DNA from: Dehalococcoidia bacterium
Lineage (GTDB): Bacteria > Chloroflexota > Dehalococcoidia > Dehalococcoidales > Fen-1064
Assembly (NCBI GenBank): GCA_011171075.1
Contig: DUFD01000049.1
Coordinates: forward strand, 1 to 37,997
Reading direction: 5' to 3'
Length of the DNA stretch: 37,997 nt
A program made the position numbers and the translations under genes. Below are positions 1-6,861 of this stretch, piece by piece; the stretch's first letter is position 1, and every line of letters begins with the position of its first letter. The notes under the pieces were generated by a model. That model was not told where the DNA came from. It worked only from the letters and a program-made list of their open reading frames with translations, and made no database searches.

Positions 1-1
1 T

Positions 2-226
2 GGTTCCGGCATGGGTAGGGGCATGGGAAGAGGAATGGGCCGCGGTATGGGTAGAGGTATGGGGAGAGGCATGGGTATGGGCGGTGGCATGACCGCTCCC
101 CCAGGGCCAGCATCCCGGCCACAGTCTCCAGAGCAGGAACTTGATACACTCAAAGCCCAATCCCAGGCGATGGCACAACAGCTGGCCGAGATTCAACGCC
201 GGATTGACGAACTGGAAAAGAAATAA
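2..226 (+). CDS. Met-Gly-Arg-Gly repeat protein with C-terminal coiled coil (DUF5320-like), 5' partial
   Basis: The frame is open to the left edge, so the true start is probably outside the window; the first visible ATG is at 11. The visible product begins with five MGRG units, then a Gly/Met/Pro-rich linker, then about 33 residues with heptad-like Leu/Ile/Ala spacing and alternating charges (from SPEQELDTLKAQ to the C-terminal ELEKK), which reads as a short coiled coil. This layout resembles small DUF5320-type proteins, which are often found next to NifX-like and MinD-like Fe-S ATPases in anaerobes; that family link is recognition by layout, not by a search. The stop lies 35 bases before the next ATPase gene, which suggests one operon. 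Function is unknown; a metal- or cofactor-handling role is only suggested by the neighbours. Confidence 0.72.
   Translation, partial: GSGMGRGMGRGMGRGMGRGMGRGMGMGGGMTAPPGPASRPQSPEQELDTLKAQSQAMAQQLAEIQRRIDELEKK
11..88 (+). repeat. Tandem 12-base repeat encoding MGRG
   Basis: Five consecutive 12-base units (11-22, 23-34, 35-46, 47-58, 59-70) each encode Met-Gly-Arg-Gly, followed by a shortened MG unit and an MGGG unit. The units differ mostly at synonymous third positions (and AGG/AGA/CGC for Arg), so the peptide repeat is better conserved than the DNA repeat. It is part of the coding sequence, not a CRISPR or satellite. Confidence 0.9.
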
Positions 227-261
227 GAAAAACAAGAAGAGACACCGCCCAAGAAACTAGG

Positions 262-1131
262 ATGATTATATCAGTTGCCAGCGGCAAGGGAGGGACAGGC
301 AAGACACTGATAGCCACCAGCCTTGCCCTTTCTCTGAAAGATATTGAGAAAGTGCAACTCCTCGACTGTGATGTAGAGGAGCCGAATGACCATGTGTTCC
401 TAAAACCCGAAATCACCAGCAGCAGAGCCGTATCCTTGCTGATCCCTAAAGTAGACGAAGATAAATGCACCTACTGTGGCAAGTGTGCTCAGGTGTGTGC
501 CTATAACGCCATTGCCGTGCTGGGTAACCATGTGCTGACCTTCGCCCAGCTCTGTCACGGCTGCGGTGCCTGCAGCTACCTCTGCCCGGAGAAGGCCATC
601 TCTGAAGAGAGCCGTGAGACGGGTATTGTTGAATCGGGACATATAGACGGTTTAAGCTTCATTCAGGGCAAGCTAACTGTCGGCGAGGCGATGCCAGGAC
701 CCGTTATCAGAAAGGTGAAGGAATACGCCGATAACGACGATAGCACAGTCATCATCGATGTACCGCCAGGCACCTCCTGCCCGGTAGTGGAAGCCGTTAA
801 AGGCAGTGACTTCTGCCTGCTGGTAACCGAGCCAACTCCCTTCGGACTTAACGACCTCACCCTGGCGGTGGAGACAGTGAGAGAACTCGGTATCCCCTGC
901 GGTGTTGTTCTCAATCGCGCTGGTGTCGGCGACAACAAGGTCGAGGGGTACTGTAAAAAGGAGAGCCTACCGATACTGCTGACCATTCCGCTGGATACCG
1001 ATATTGCCCGCCTCTATTCACGGGGCATCCCTCTGGTCGAGGGGCTCCCGCAGTGGAGAGATGGCTTCCTGGAACTTTTTGATAAAATAAAGGCATCGAT
1101 TGATGAAAGAAATCGTAATACTGAGCGGTAA
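262..1131 (+). CDS. MinD/ParA-like P-loop ATPase with inserted 2[4Fe-4S] ferredoxin domain (first of pair)
   Basis: A 289-residue deviant-Walker ATPase. The N-terminus carries SGKGGTGKT (residues 7-15) with the signature lysine of the MinD/Mrp/NifH class. Residues about 69-109 hold a complete bacterial ferredoxin insertion: CTYCGKCAQVC followed by CHGCGACSYLCP, enough for two [4Fe-4S] clusters. A DVPPGT switch motif and LLVTEPTPFG follow, typical of this family. Proteins of this layout are thought to couple ATP hydrolysis to Fe-S cluster or metallocofactor handling; substrate unknown. It is the first of two adjacent homologues, and the downstream copy starts inside its 3' end (29-base overlap in another frame), indicating translational coupling. 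The ATG at 262 fits the conserved MIISVASGKGG start. Confidence 0.93.
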   Translation: MIISVASGKGGTGKTLIATSLALSLKDIEKVQLLDCDVEEPNDHVFLKPEITSSRAVSLLIPKVDEDKCTYCGKCAQVCAYNAIAVLGNHVLTFAQLCHGCGACSYLCPEKAISEESRETGIVESGHIDGLSFIQGKLTVGEAMPGPVIRKVKEYADNDDSTVIIDVPPGTSCPVVEAVKGSDFCLLVTEPTPFGLNDLTLAVETVRELGIPCGVVLNRAGVGDNKVEGYCKKESLPILLTIPLDTDIARLYSRGIPLVEGLPQWRDGFLELFDKIKASIDERNRNTER

Positions 1132-1963
1132 GGGGGGTACCGGCAAGACCACTATCGTCGGTTCCTTTGCCGCCCTAGCAAAAAGGAAGGTGCTGGCCGA
1201 CTGCGACGTGGATGCCGCCGACCTTCATCTGCTGCTCAGCCCTTCGGAGAGAAAGCAGAGCGAGTTCTGGAGCGGGCAAATAGCTCACATAGATAAAGAC
1301 CTGTGTAATGAGTGCGGACTATGCCAGGAGATTTGCCGTTTTAATGCGATTAAAGACTTCAAGGTCGACCCAGTATCCTGCGAGGGCTGCGGTTTTTGTT
1401 CCCACGTATGCCCGGTCGAGGCTATAACAATGCAAGAAAACATGTCCGGTTACTGGTTTATCTCCGATACCAAATACGGGCCTCTGGTCCATGCCCGCCT
1501 GGGAATCGCTCAGGAGAATTCGGGGAAACTGGTGGCGGCAGTCCGGCAGCAGGCCAGGCAAATTGCTGGCGAGAGGAATCTGGACTACGTCATCAGCGAC
1601 GGTCCGCCGGGAATCGGATGCCCTGTCATTTCCTCGCTGTCAGGGGCCAGTCTTGCCCTGCTGGTCACGGAACCCACTCTCTCCGGAATGCACGATTTAG
1701 AGCGGGTTTTCGGTGTCTGCCAGCACTTCGGGGTACCCGCCATGGTCTGCATCAATAAATACGACCTGAACGAGGAAAACACGTGGCAGATAGAGAGTAA
1801 CTGCCTCAGCCAGGGGGTAAAGATAGCCGGGAAGATTCCTTTTGACAACGTGGTTACCGAAGCCATCGTACACGGCGTGCCGGTGGTGGAGTATAGCCGG
1901 AACGGCGTATCTCAGCAGATAGACGCTCTCTGGGGAACGGTCCTACAATCACTGAACCATTGA
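1103..1963 (+). CDS. MinD/ParA-like P-loop ATPase with inserted 2[4Fe-4S] ferredoxin domain (second of pair)
   Basis: A 286-residue paralogue of the preceding gene. The Walker motif LSGKGGTGKT is at residues 7-16; the ferredoxin insertion spans about 68-103 with CNECGLCQEIC and CEGCGFCSHVCP, so both cluster sites are intact; SDGPPGIGCP and LLVTEPTLSG follow. I start it at ATG 1103 rather than the TTG just upstream at 1100, because ATG gives the canonical MKEIVILSGKGG start. It overlaps the end of the first ATPase by 29 bases, and the FmdB-like gene follows after 9 bases. Deviant-Walker ATPases dimerise, so a heterodimer of the two adjacent products is likely, but that is inference. Confidence 0.93.
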   Translation: MKEIVILSGKGGTGKTTIVGSFAALAKRKVLADCDVDAADLHLLLSPSERKQSEFWSGQIAHIDKDLCNECGLCQEICRFNAIKDFKVDPVSCEGCGFCSHVCPVEAITMQENMSGYWFISDTKYGPLVHARLGIAQENSGKLVAAVRQQARQIAGERNLDYVISDGPPGIGCPVISSLSGASLALLVTEPTLSGMHDLERVFGVCQHFGVPAMVCINKYDLNEENTWQIESNCLSQGVKIAGKIPFDNVVTEAIVHGVPVVEYSRNGVSQQIDALWGTVLQSLNH

Positions 1964-1972
1964 GGAGGGAAG

Positions 1973-2215
1973 ATGCCAGTTTACGAATTCAGATGCAAGG
2001 AGTGCGGGGGAATGTCCGAGTTTCGGGTGTCCAGTTACTCGGCCAGCCAGTCGCTGGTCTGTTCCAGTTGCGGGAGTCACGACATGGAAAGACTGATATC
2101 GGCCCCGAACCTGTTGAGAGTCGAGGCCAAGTCACCGGGCACTACCTGCTGCGGGCGTGAGGAACGCTGTGAGGCGCCACCCTGCTCGACCGACGAAGGT
2201 TGTCGGAAACTTTGA
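1973..2215 (+). CDS. FmdB-family zinc ribbon protein with Cys-rich tail
   Basis: An 80-residue protein starting MPVYEFRCKECG, the standard start of the FmdB putative regulatory zinc ribbon. Cys8/Cys11 and Cys30/Cys33 form the two CxxC knuckles. The C-terminal 22 residues add five more cysteines (59, 60, 66, 71, 77), more than the zinc ribbon needs, so the tail may bind metal or form disulfides. The start ATG at 1973 follows GAGGAGGGAAG, a strong ribosome binding site. FmdB was first linked to formamidase regulation; for most members the role is unknown. Its place between Fe-S ATPases and a CoA-binding protein suggests it belongs to the same operon. Confidence 0.9.
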   Translation: MPVYEFRCKECGGMSEFRVSSYSASQSLVCSSCGSHDMERLISAPNLLRVEAKSPGTTCCGREERCEAPPCSTDEGCRKL

Positions 2216-2234
2216 ATCATAAGGAGGGAAACCC

Positions 2235-2612
2235 ATGCAGGACCTTATCGAAGAGTTCATGGCACAGAAGAGGTTCGCTATCGTGGGTGCCACCGCTGAC
2301 ACAAAGAAATACGGGAACGAGATATTTCGAAACCTGACGAGCCGCGGCTATGAGGTCTATCCAGTGAATCCCAGGCTGAAGGAACTCGAGGGAACGAAGT
2401 GCTACCCCAGTCTCAGCGACATACCGGTCAAGGTTGACGTCGTCGACTTCGTGGTACCGCCGCCAGTAACCATGGAGGTCCTTAAGGAGTGCAAGCAGCT
2501 CGGGCTTGACCGAATATGGCTTCAGCCGGGTTCGGAAAGCGAAGATGCTCTTGCCTTCTGTGAAAAAAACAATTTAAAGGCCGTACACAGTGTGTGCGTC
2601 ATGATGAATTGA
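2235..2612 (+). CDS. CoA-binding domain protein (YccU/COG1832 type)
   Basis: A 125-residue single-domain Rossmann protein. It has the CoA-binding family pattern: FAIVGATADTKKYGN near residues 14-28, VYPVNP at about 41-46, then DVVDFVVPPP and the C-terminal LKAVHSVCVMMN. Stand-alone proteins of this kind resemble the N-terminal domain of succinyl-CoA synthetase alpha subunit; CoA binding is inferred from the family and the enzyme role is unknown. A strong ribosome binding site (AAGGAGGGAAA) precedes ATG 2235. It is co-directional with the Fe-S genes and likely co-transcribed. Confidence 0.9.
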   Translation: MQDLIEEFMAQKRFAIVGATADTKKYGNEIFRNLTSRGYEVYPVNPRLKELEGTKCYPSLSDIPVKVDVVDFVVPPPVTMEVLKECKQLGLDRIWLQPGSESEDALAFCEKNNLKAVHSVCVMMN

Positions 2613-2698
2613 ACGCGGTGCAGTACAGAGGAAACAGGCAATTTTCAGGGTATCTCCTGAAACGGTAAACCGAAATAAATCAGCAGACGGAGGTTGTT

Positions 2699-3037
2699 AT
2701 GAGGTATGCGATACCGGTCAGCGGCGGGATAGTATCGCCGCACTTCGGTCATTGTGAACATTTTGCTCTTATAGATGTTGACGAAGACAGAAAGGAAATA
2801 GTGAAGAAAGAGCTCGTCCCCTCACCAGGCCACCAGCCGGGTCTCCTCCCGGAGTGGCTGGCAGAGCAAGGCGTCGCCTTTGTGATTGCCGGTGGAATGG
2901 GGTCGAGAGCACAGAACCTTTTTCAGCAAAACCGCATTGGTGTCGTCATCGGCACCATGGAAAACGACCCGGAGAAGGCCGTTCTGAGTCACCTCAACGG
3001 CCAACTGGCTACGGGCGACAATATTTGTGACCATTAA
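2699..3037 (+). CDS. NifX/NifB-type dinitrogenase cofactor-like domain protein
   Basis: A 112-residue protein of the Nitro_FeMo-Co family. Hallmarks are SPHFGHCEHF near residues 13-22, FVIAGGMGSRAQNLF near 60-75, and the terminal TGDNICDH. Members bind Fe-S or FeMo-type clusters or serve as small carriers; most copies outside nitrogen fixation are not tied to nitrogenase, and no nif structural genes are in this window. The ATG at 2699 follows ACGGAGGTTGTT, a good ribosome binding site. Placed between the ferredoxin-ATPase pair and Mrp/IscU, it fits a cluster-carrier role in the same pathway. Confidence 0.92.
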   Translation: MRYAIPVSGGIVSPHFGHCEHFALIDVDEDRKEIVKKELVPSPGHQPGLLPEWLAEQGVAFVIAGGMGSRAQNLFQQNRIGVVIGTMENDPEKAVLSHLNGQLATGDNICDH

Positions 3038-3060
3038 GCAATGAGATTGGAGAACAACCT

Positions 3061-4065
3061 ATGATAACCGAGGAGCAGGTCATAGAGAGCCTGGAAACAG
3101 TACTGGTGCCAGCTGTGAATCGCAGCATCGTCGGGATGAACCTCGTTCGCGGGGTCACAACTACCGACAAAGAGGTGAGTGTTACACTGGCGTCAACCGG
3201 ACTGATTCCAGGCGCACAGGACTGGATAAGTACCAAGGCGAAAGAAGCCATCAAGAAGCTGCCTGAAGTCAATGATGTTAAGGTAGAGTATAGCGATGTC
3301 AAGGCGATGGACCTGAACGAAATCGACCACATCATTGCTGTGATGAGCGGTAAGGGCGGAGTGGGCAAGTCGCTGGTATCCAGCCTGCTTGCTGTTGCCC
3401 TGCGGCGCAAAGGCTACGAGGTGGGTATTCTGGACGCCGACATCACCGGTCCGAGCATACCCAAGATGTTCGGCCTCATCGACCGGCCAAGTGGCAGCGA
3501 GACCGGGATATTGCCGGTGCTGTCGAGTTCAGGGGTTGAAATCATGTCCATCAACCTTCTCCTTCCTAACGAGGACGATGCCGTCATCTGGCGAGGCCCA
3601 CTGATTGGGAACACGATTAAGCAGTTTGGCGAGGAGGTACTCTGGGGCAAGCTCGACTATCTGATTGTGGACCTGCCTCCGGGCACCGCCGACGCACCGC
3701 TCACACTAATGCAGTCCTTTCCCGTTTCCGGTGTAGTGGTTGTTTTCACTCCCCAGGACCTGGTTGAAATGATTGTCCGCAAGGCGGTGAACATGGCCCG
3801 GAAGATGGATAAACGCGTTCTGGGTGTGGTCGAGAATATGAGCTACCTTTATGTACCCGAGATAGATAAGAAGATTGAAATCTTTGGCCGGAGCCGTGGT
3901 GAGGAAATGGCCCGTGCCACTGATGCCCCGCTTCTTGGCCAGTTGCCTATAGACCCTGAGCTAGCCAAACTCTGCGACGAGGGTGGAATTGAAAGCTACG
4001 ACGGTGAAATCGTGGCCAAGCTGGGTGACTCTCTTATCAAGGCGATGTCGGCGGAGGACAATTGA
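3061..4065 (+). CDS. mrp: Mrp/ApbC-type ATPase with N-terminal MIP18 domain, lacking the CxxC motif
   Basis: A 334-residue protein: residues 1 to about 85 form a MIP18/DUF59 domain, followed by a MinD-like ATPase with MSGKGGVGKS (95-104), DADITGPSIPKMFG, WRGPLIGNTIKQF and DLPPGTAD, all diagnostic for Mrp/NBP35/ApbC. These proteins carry an [4Fe-4S] cluster bridged between subunits by a C-terminal CxxC. Here the equivalent stretch after VVENMSY reads LYVPEIDKKIEIFG, with neither cysteine. The only later cysteine is in AKLCDEGG. The IscU-like gene follows after 15 bases. The missing motif means cluster transfer must use other ligands, or the protein has changed role. The family assignment is firm; the carrier activity is not. 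Confidence 0.93.
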   Translation: MITEEQVIESLETVLVPAVNRSIVGMNLVRGVTTTDKEVSVTLASTGLIPGAQDWISTKAKEAIKKLPEVNDVKVEYSDVKAMDLNEIDHIIAVMSGKGGVGKSLVSSLLAVALRRKGYEVGILDADITGPSIPKMFGLIDRPSGSETGILPVLSSSGVEIMSINLLLPNEDDAVIWRGPLIGNTIKQFGEEVLWGKLDYLIVDLPPGTADAPLTLMQSFPVSGVVVVFTPQDLVEMIVRKAVNMARKMDKRVLGVVENMSYLYVPEIDKKIEIFGRSRGEEMARATDAPLLGQLPIDPELAKLCDEGGIESYDGEIVAKLGDSLIKAMSAEDN

Positions 4066-4080
4066 GCAGGAGACGAAAGA

Positions 4081-4530
4081 ATGTCCACTGAATTTGAGGA
4101 GCTTCAAGAACTGGCTTCGGCAGATGCCCGTGATGTCTATTCTGAGACGGTTATCGACCATGCCATGAACCCGAGAAATGCCGGCATTATGCAGGATGCC
4201 GACGGATATGCGAGAATCACCGGGCCCTGCGGCGACACAATGGAGATATGGCTTAAGGTCAGCAATGATACTATTGTCGATGCTACCTTCATGACCGATG
4301 GCTGTGGTACCAGCCTAGCCTCCGGCAGCATGGTCACCGAGATAGCTAAAAGTAGAAACGTTGATGAAGCCCAGAGGATTAGCCAGCAGGATGTTCTGGA
4401 TGCCCTGGACGGACTTCCTCAAGACAGTGAGCACTGTGCCCTTCTGGCAGCCAATACCCTCAAAGCGGCCTTAAGAGACTACCTGACCATGAAACGAGAG
4501 CCCTGGAAAAGAGCCTATCGCAAGTACTGA
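4081..4530 (+). CDS. iscU: IscU/NifU-type iron-sulfur cluster scaffold
   Basis: A 149-residue scaffold protein. The three cluster-ligand cysteines are in place: Cys50 in GPCGD (with Asp52), Cys75 in DGCGTS, and Cys119 in EHCALLA. The early DHAMNPRNAG matches the conserved DH..NPRN of IscU/NifU. Scaffold proteins build [2Fe-2S] or [4Fe-4S] clusters with a cysteine desulfurase and pass them to carriers such as Mrp. No desulfurase (IscS/SufS) is in the window. The start ATG 4081 follows AGGAGACGAAAGA. It ends the left operon; no clear terminator hairpin follows it, and the next promoter begins at 4601. Confidence 0.93.
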   Translation: MSTEFEELQELASADARDVYSETVIDHAMNPRNAGIMQDADGYARITGPCGDTMEIWLKVSNDTIVDATFMTDGCGTSLASGSMVTEIAKSRNVDEAQRISQQDVLDALDGLPQDSEHCALLAANTLKAALRDYLTMKREPWKRAYRKY

Positions 4531-4600
4531 AGCATATATTGCCAGCCCCCGTTGTTTCTATTTCCAACATCACCAGCTCTCCTCACTACCATGGAATTCC

Positions 4601-4630
4601 TTGACAAAGTTTGAATAGCGGACTGATAAT
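4601..4630 (+). promoter_or_regulatory. Sigma-70-like promoter of first esterase
   Basis: TTGACA at 4601-4606, 18-base spacer, GATAAT at 4625-4630. It lies 86 bases (from the -35) before ATG 4687. The -35 context CTTGACAAAG is repeated in front of both other esterase genes in the window. Confidence 0.7.
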
Positions 4631-4686
4631 AAGACGCCGTTAAACAAATCAAGCATTGTCATATGCACAGAAAGGTTGGGCAATTA

Positions 4687-5136
4687 ATGGAAGTGACAAT
4701 TGTAGAGACAACCGCGGGAAGCATTGCCGGCATCACAGAGCGAGACGTTTATGCCTTCAAAGGCGTCCCTTACGGTGCACCCACCGGCGGCAAGCGTCGA
4801 TTCCTGCCACCGCTGCCGGTTGAGCCATGGGCAGGTGTACGTTACGCCGGCGCCTACGGGCCAATCTGCCCGCAGACGGGGTCGCTGGTTGATGAATCCC
4901 GGCCCTATTCTATCACCCGCACGGAAGGACATACCATATTACTCCCCCAAAGTGAAAACTGCCTGGTACTGAACGTATGGACACCGGCTGTAAATGATGG
5001 CGGCAAGCGACCGGTGATGGTGTGGCTGCATGGCCGGGGTTTTGCACAGGGAGCCGGTTCGGAAACACAATATAACGGCGCCAACCTCGCCAAACATGGC
5101 GATGTGGTCGTCGTTACGATTAACCACCGCCTGAAT
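4687..5136 (+). repeat. Near-identical tract shared by tandem esterases (copy 1)
   Basis: By eye, this 450-base stretch matches 6412-6861 with about 7 amino-acid differences in 150 codons and long runs of identical DNA (for example around 4930-4975 against 6655-6700). Downstream of codon ~150 roughly one residue in three differs. The sharp change looks like recent gene conversion or a partial recombination after an older duplication. Confidence 0.75.
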
Positions 5137-6237
5137 CTATTTGGTTACCTGTATCTAAAAGAAATCGCCGGAGAGGAATATGCTTCTTCGGGCATCAACG
5201 GAATGCTGGACGCAGTACTGGCCCTTGAGTGGGTGCGGGTAAATATTGAAACATTTGGTGGTGACCCCTCCAACGTGACCATTTTCGGTGAATCCGGCGG
5301 TGGTCGCAAGGTCAGCGTGATGATGGCCATGCCTTCGGCAAAGGGCCTCTTCCAGAAAGGTATTGTCCAGAGTAGCCCGGGGTTACGTGGCGGAAATCCC
5401 AAAGCTTCCACGGACCTGGCCGAACGTTTCCTGGCAAAGCTGAACGTCAAGAAAGACGAGATGGAAAAGCTCCAGGAGTTACCGGCGCAGCAGTTACTGA
5501 ATGCCATGGGCACGATTGCGTCGGATGCACCTACCAGTGTGATGGTTAGCAGGTCTATTATGAGTCTATCCCCGGTAGTGGACGGCCATTACCTCCCCGC
5601 CAACCCATTCGACCCCGTGGCGGCACCGACTGCAGCGGATGTAGCTCTTATGATTGGGACCAACCGGGATGAGTCTGCCACCTTTCTGGCTCGCGACCCC
5701 CGTCGCCGCCGGCTTACCGAGGAAGAGTTGAATGAACGCCTGAATAATCTACTCGGTGATAAAGCGGAGAGTATACTCAGCGTCTACAGGAAAACACGAC
5801 CCAATGACACACCCTGGGATCTGCTAATAGGTATTACGAGCGAAGACAGACGGATAGGTTGTATCAATATGGTGGAGCGCAAGCTGGCAGGTGGCCCTGC
5901 GCCGGTCTACATGTACCTGCTTACCTGGCAATCTGATTTCCTTGGCGGTCTCTTCAAAGCGGGACACGGCCTTGAGATTCCGCTTGCGTTCGACATTGCC
6001 GATGACGTGGGTATGACCGGTGACCGCCCTGATAAACAGGAGCTGGCTGCAGCCGTGAGCGGAGCATGGGCAGCCTTCGCGCGTAACGGAGACCCCAGCC
6101 ATCCGGGGATACCGAAGTGGGAGCCCTATACTATCGACAACCGTGCCACCATGCTCCTGGATGTCCCTTGTCGGCTGGAAATAGACCCGGCCCGTGAGGA
6201 ACTCGATGCCTGGAAAGGTATGGAGGTGATTCCCTAG
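4687..6237 (+). CDS. Type-B carboxylesterase (para-nitrobenzyl esterase-like), tandem copy 1
   Basis: A 516-residue alpha/beta-hydrolase of the type-B carboxylesterase family, expected to hydrolyse carboxylic esters; natural substrate unknown. Triad candidates are the Ser in GESGGG (usually GESAGG), the Glu in GTNRDE, and the His in KAGHGLEIP. The oxyanion motif is HGRGF instead of the usual HGGGF. No signal peptide is visible, so the enzyme is probably cytoplasmic. An upstream in-frame ATG at 4663 exists, but I start at 4687: the second copy aligns here ([11 protein letters not shown]), its DNA continues to match upstream, and it has CATATC where the 4663 ATG would be. The first ~150 codons are almost identical to the next gene; later codons diverge much more. 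Confidence 0.92.
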   Translation: MEVTIVETTAGSIAGITERDVYAFKGVPYGAPTGGKRRFLPPLPVEPWAGVRYAGAYGPICPQTGSLVDESRPYSITRTEGHTILLPQSENCLVLNVWTPAVNDGGKRPVMVWLHGRGFAQGAGSETQYNGANLAKHGDVVVVTINHRLNLFGYLYLKEIAGEEYASSGINGMLDAVLALEWVRVNIETFGGDPSNVTIFGESGGGRKVSVMMAMPSAKGLFQKGIVQSSPGLRGGNPKASTDLAERFLAKLNVKKDEMEKLQELPAQQLLNAMGTIASDAPTSVMVSRSIMSLSPVVDGHYLPANPFDPVAAPTAADVALMIGTNRDESATFLARDPRRRRLTEEELNERLNNLLGDKAESILSVYRKTRPNDTPWDLLIGITSEDRRIGCINMVERKLAGGPAPVYMYLLTWQSDFLGGLFKAGHGLEIPLAFDIADDVGMTGDRPDKQELAAAVSGAWAAFARNGDPSHPGIPKWEPYTIDNRATMLLDVPCRLEIDPAREELDAWKGMEVIP

Positions 6238-6251
6238 GCCCAAACCATCCA

Positions 6252-6299
6252 GGGTACGTGAAGCCTGGATTCATAATAATCCTGGCACTTCGCTTACCC
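6252..6299. other. Intergenic hairpin between the tandem esterases
   Basis: An imperfect inverted repeat: GAAGCCTGGATT (6260-6271), loop CATAAT, AATCCTGG (6278-6285) then CTTC (6288-6291), with a T-T mismatch and a small bulge; outer arms GGGTA and TACCC extend it. No U-tract follows, so it may be an mRNA-stabilising or processing hairpin rather than a classical terminator. Confidence 0.5.
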
Positions 6300-6334
6300 G
6301 GTATCATGAGTGCTTCCTGTCTTCAGAAATCGTC

Positions 6335-6364
6335 TTGACAAAGACGGAGCGAAAGGCAGACAAT
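6335..6364 (+). promoter_or_regulatory. Sigma-70-like promoter of second esterase
   Basis: TTGACA at 6335-6340, 18-base spacer, GACAAT at 6359-6364. The -35 lies 77 bases before ATG 6412. It has the same CTTGACAAAG context and the same spacer length as the promoters of the other two esterases. Confidence 0.65.
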
Positions 6365-6411
6365 GGGCGTGATATCTAACGCTGTCATATCACCATAGAA
6401 AGGAATGAGAG

Positions 6412-6861
6412 ATGGACGTGACAATTGTAGAGACAACCGCGGGAAACATTGCTGGCATCATGGAGCGAGACGCTTATGCCTTCAAAGGCGTCCCCTACGG
6501 TGCCCCGACCAGTGGCAAACGTCGATTCCTGCCACCGCTGCCGGTTGAGCCATGGGCAGGAGTACGTTACGCCGGCGCCTATGGGCCAATCTGTCCGCAG
6601 ACAGGGTCGCTGGTAGACGAATCCCGGCTTTACTCTATCACCCGCACGGAAGGGCATACCATATTACTCCCCCAAAGTGAAAACTGCCTGGTACTGAACG
6701 TATGGACGCCGGCTGTTAATGATGGCGGCAAGCGTCCCGTGATGGTGTGGCTGCATGGCCGGGGTTTCGCACAGGGGGCTGGTTCGGAAACCCAGTATAA
6801 CGGCGCCAACCTTGCCAAACGTGGCGACGTGGTCGTGGTCACCATCAACCACCGGCTTAAT
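6412..6861 (+). repeat. Near-identical tract shared by tandem esterases (copy 2)
   Basis: Counterpart of 4687-5136; see that entry. The HGRG variant of the oxyanion motif lies inside this tract in both copies, while the unlinked third paralogue keeps HGGG. Confidence 0.75.

Noticed and set aside
11-88. Possible CRISPR or satellite repeat
   Set aside because: The 12-base units are contiguous, in frame, and conserved at the protein level rather than the DNA level; no spacers.
2699-3037. Evidence of nitrogen fixation from the NifX-like gene
   Set aside because: This domain is widespread in organisms without nitrogenase, and no nifHDK-type gene is in the window.
4663-4686. Upstream ATG as start of the first esterase
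   Set aside because: The second copy aligns from codon 4687 and its homologous upstream DNA has CATATC where this ATG would be, so the longer N-terminus is not conserved.
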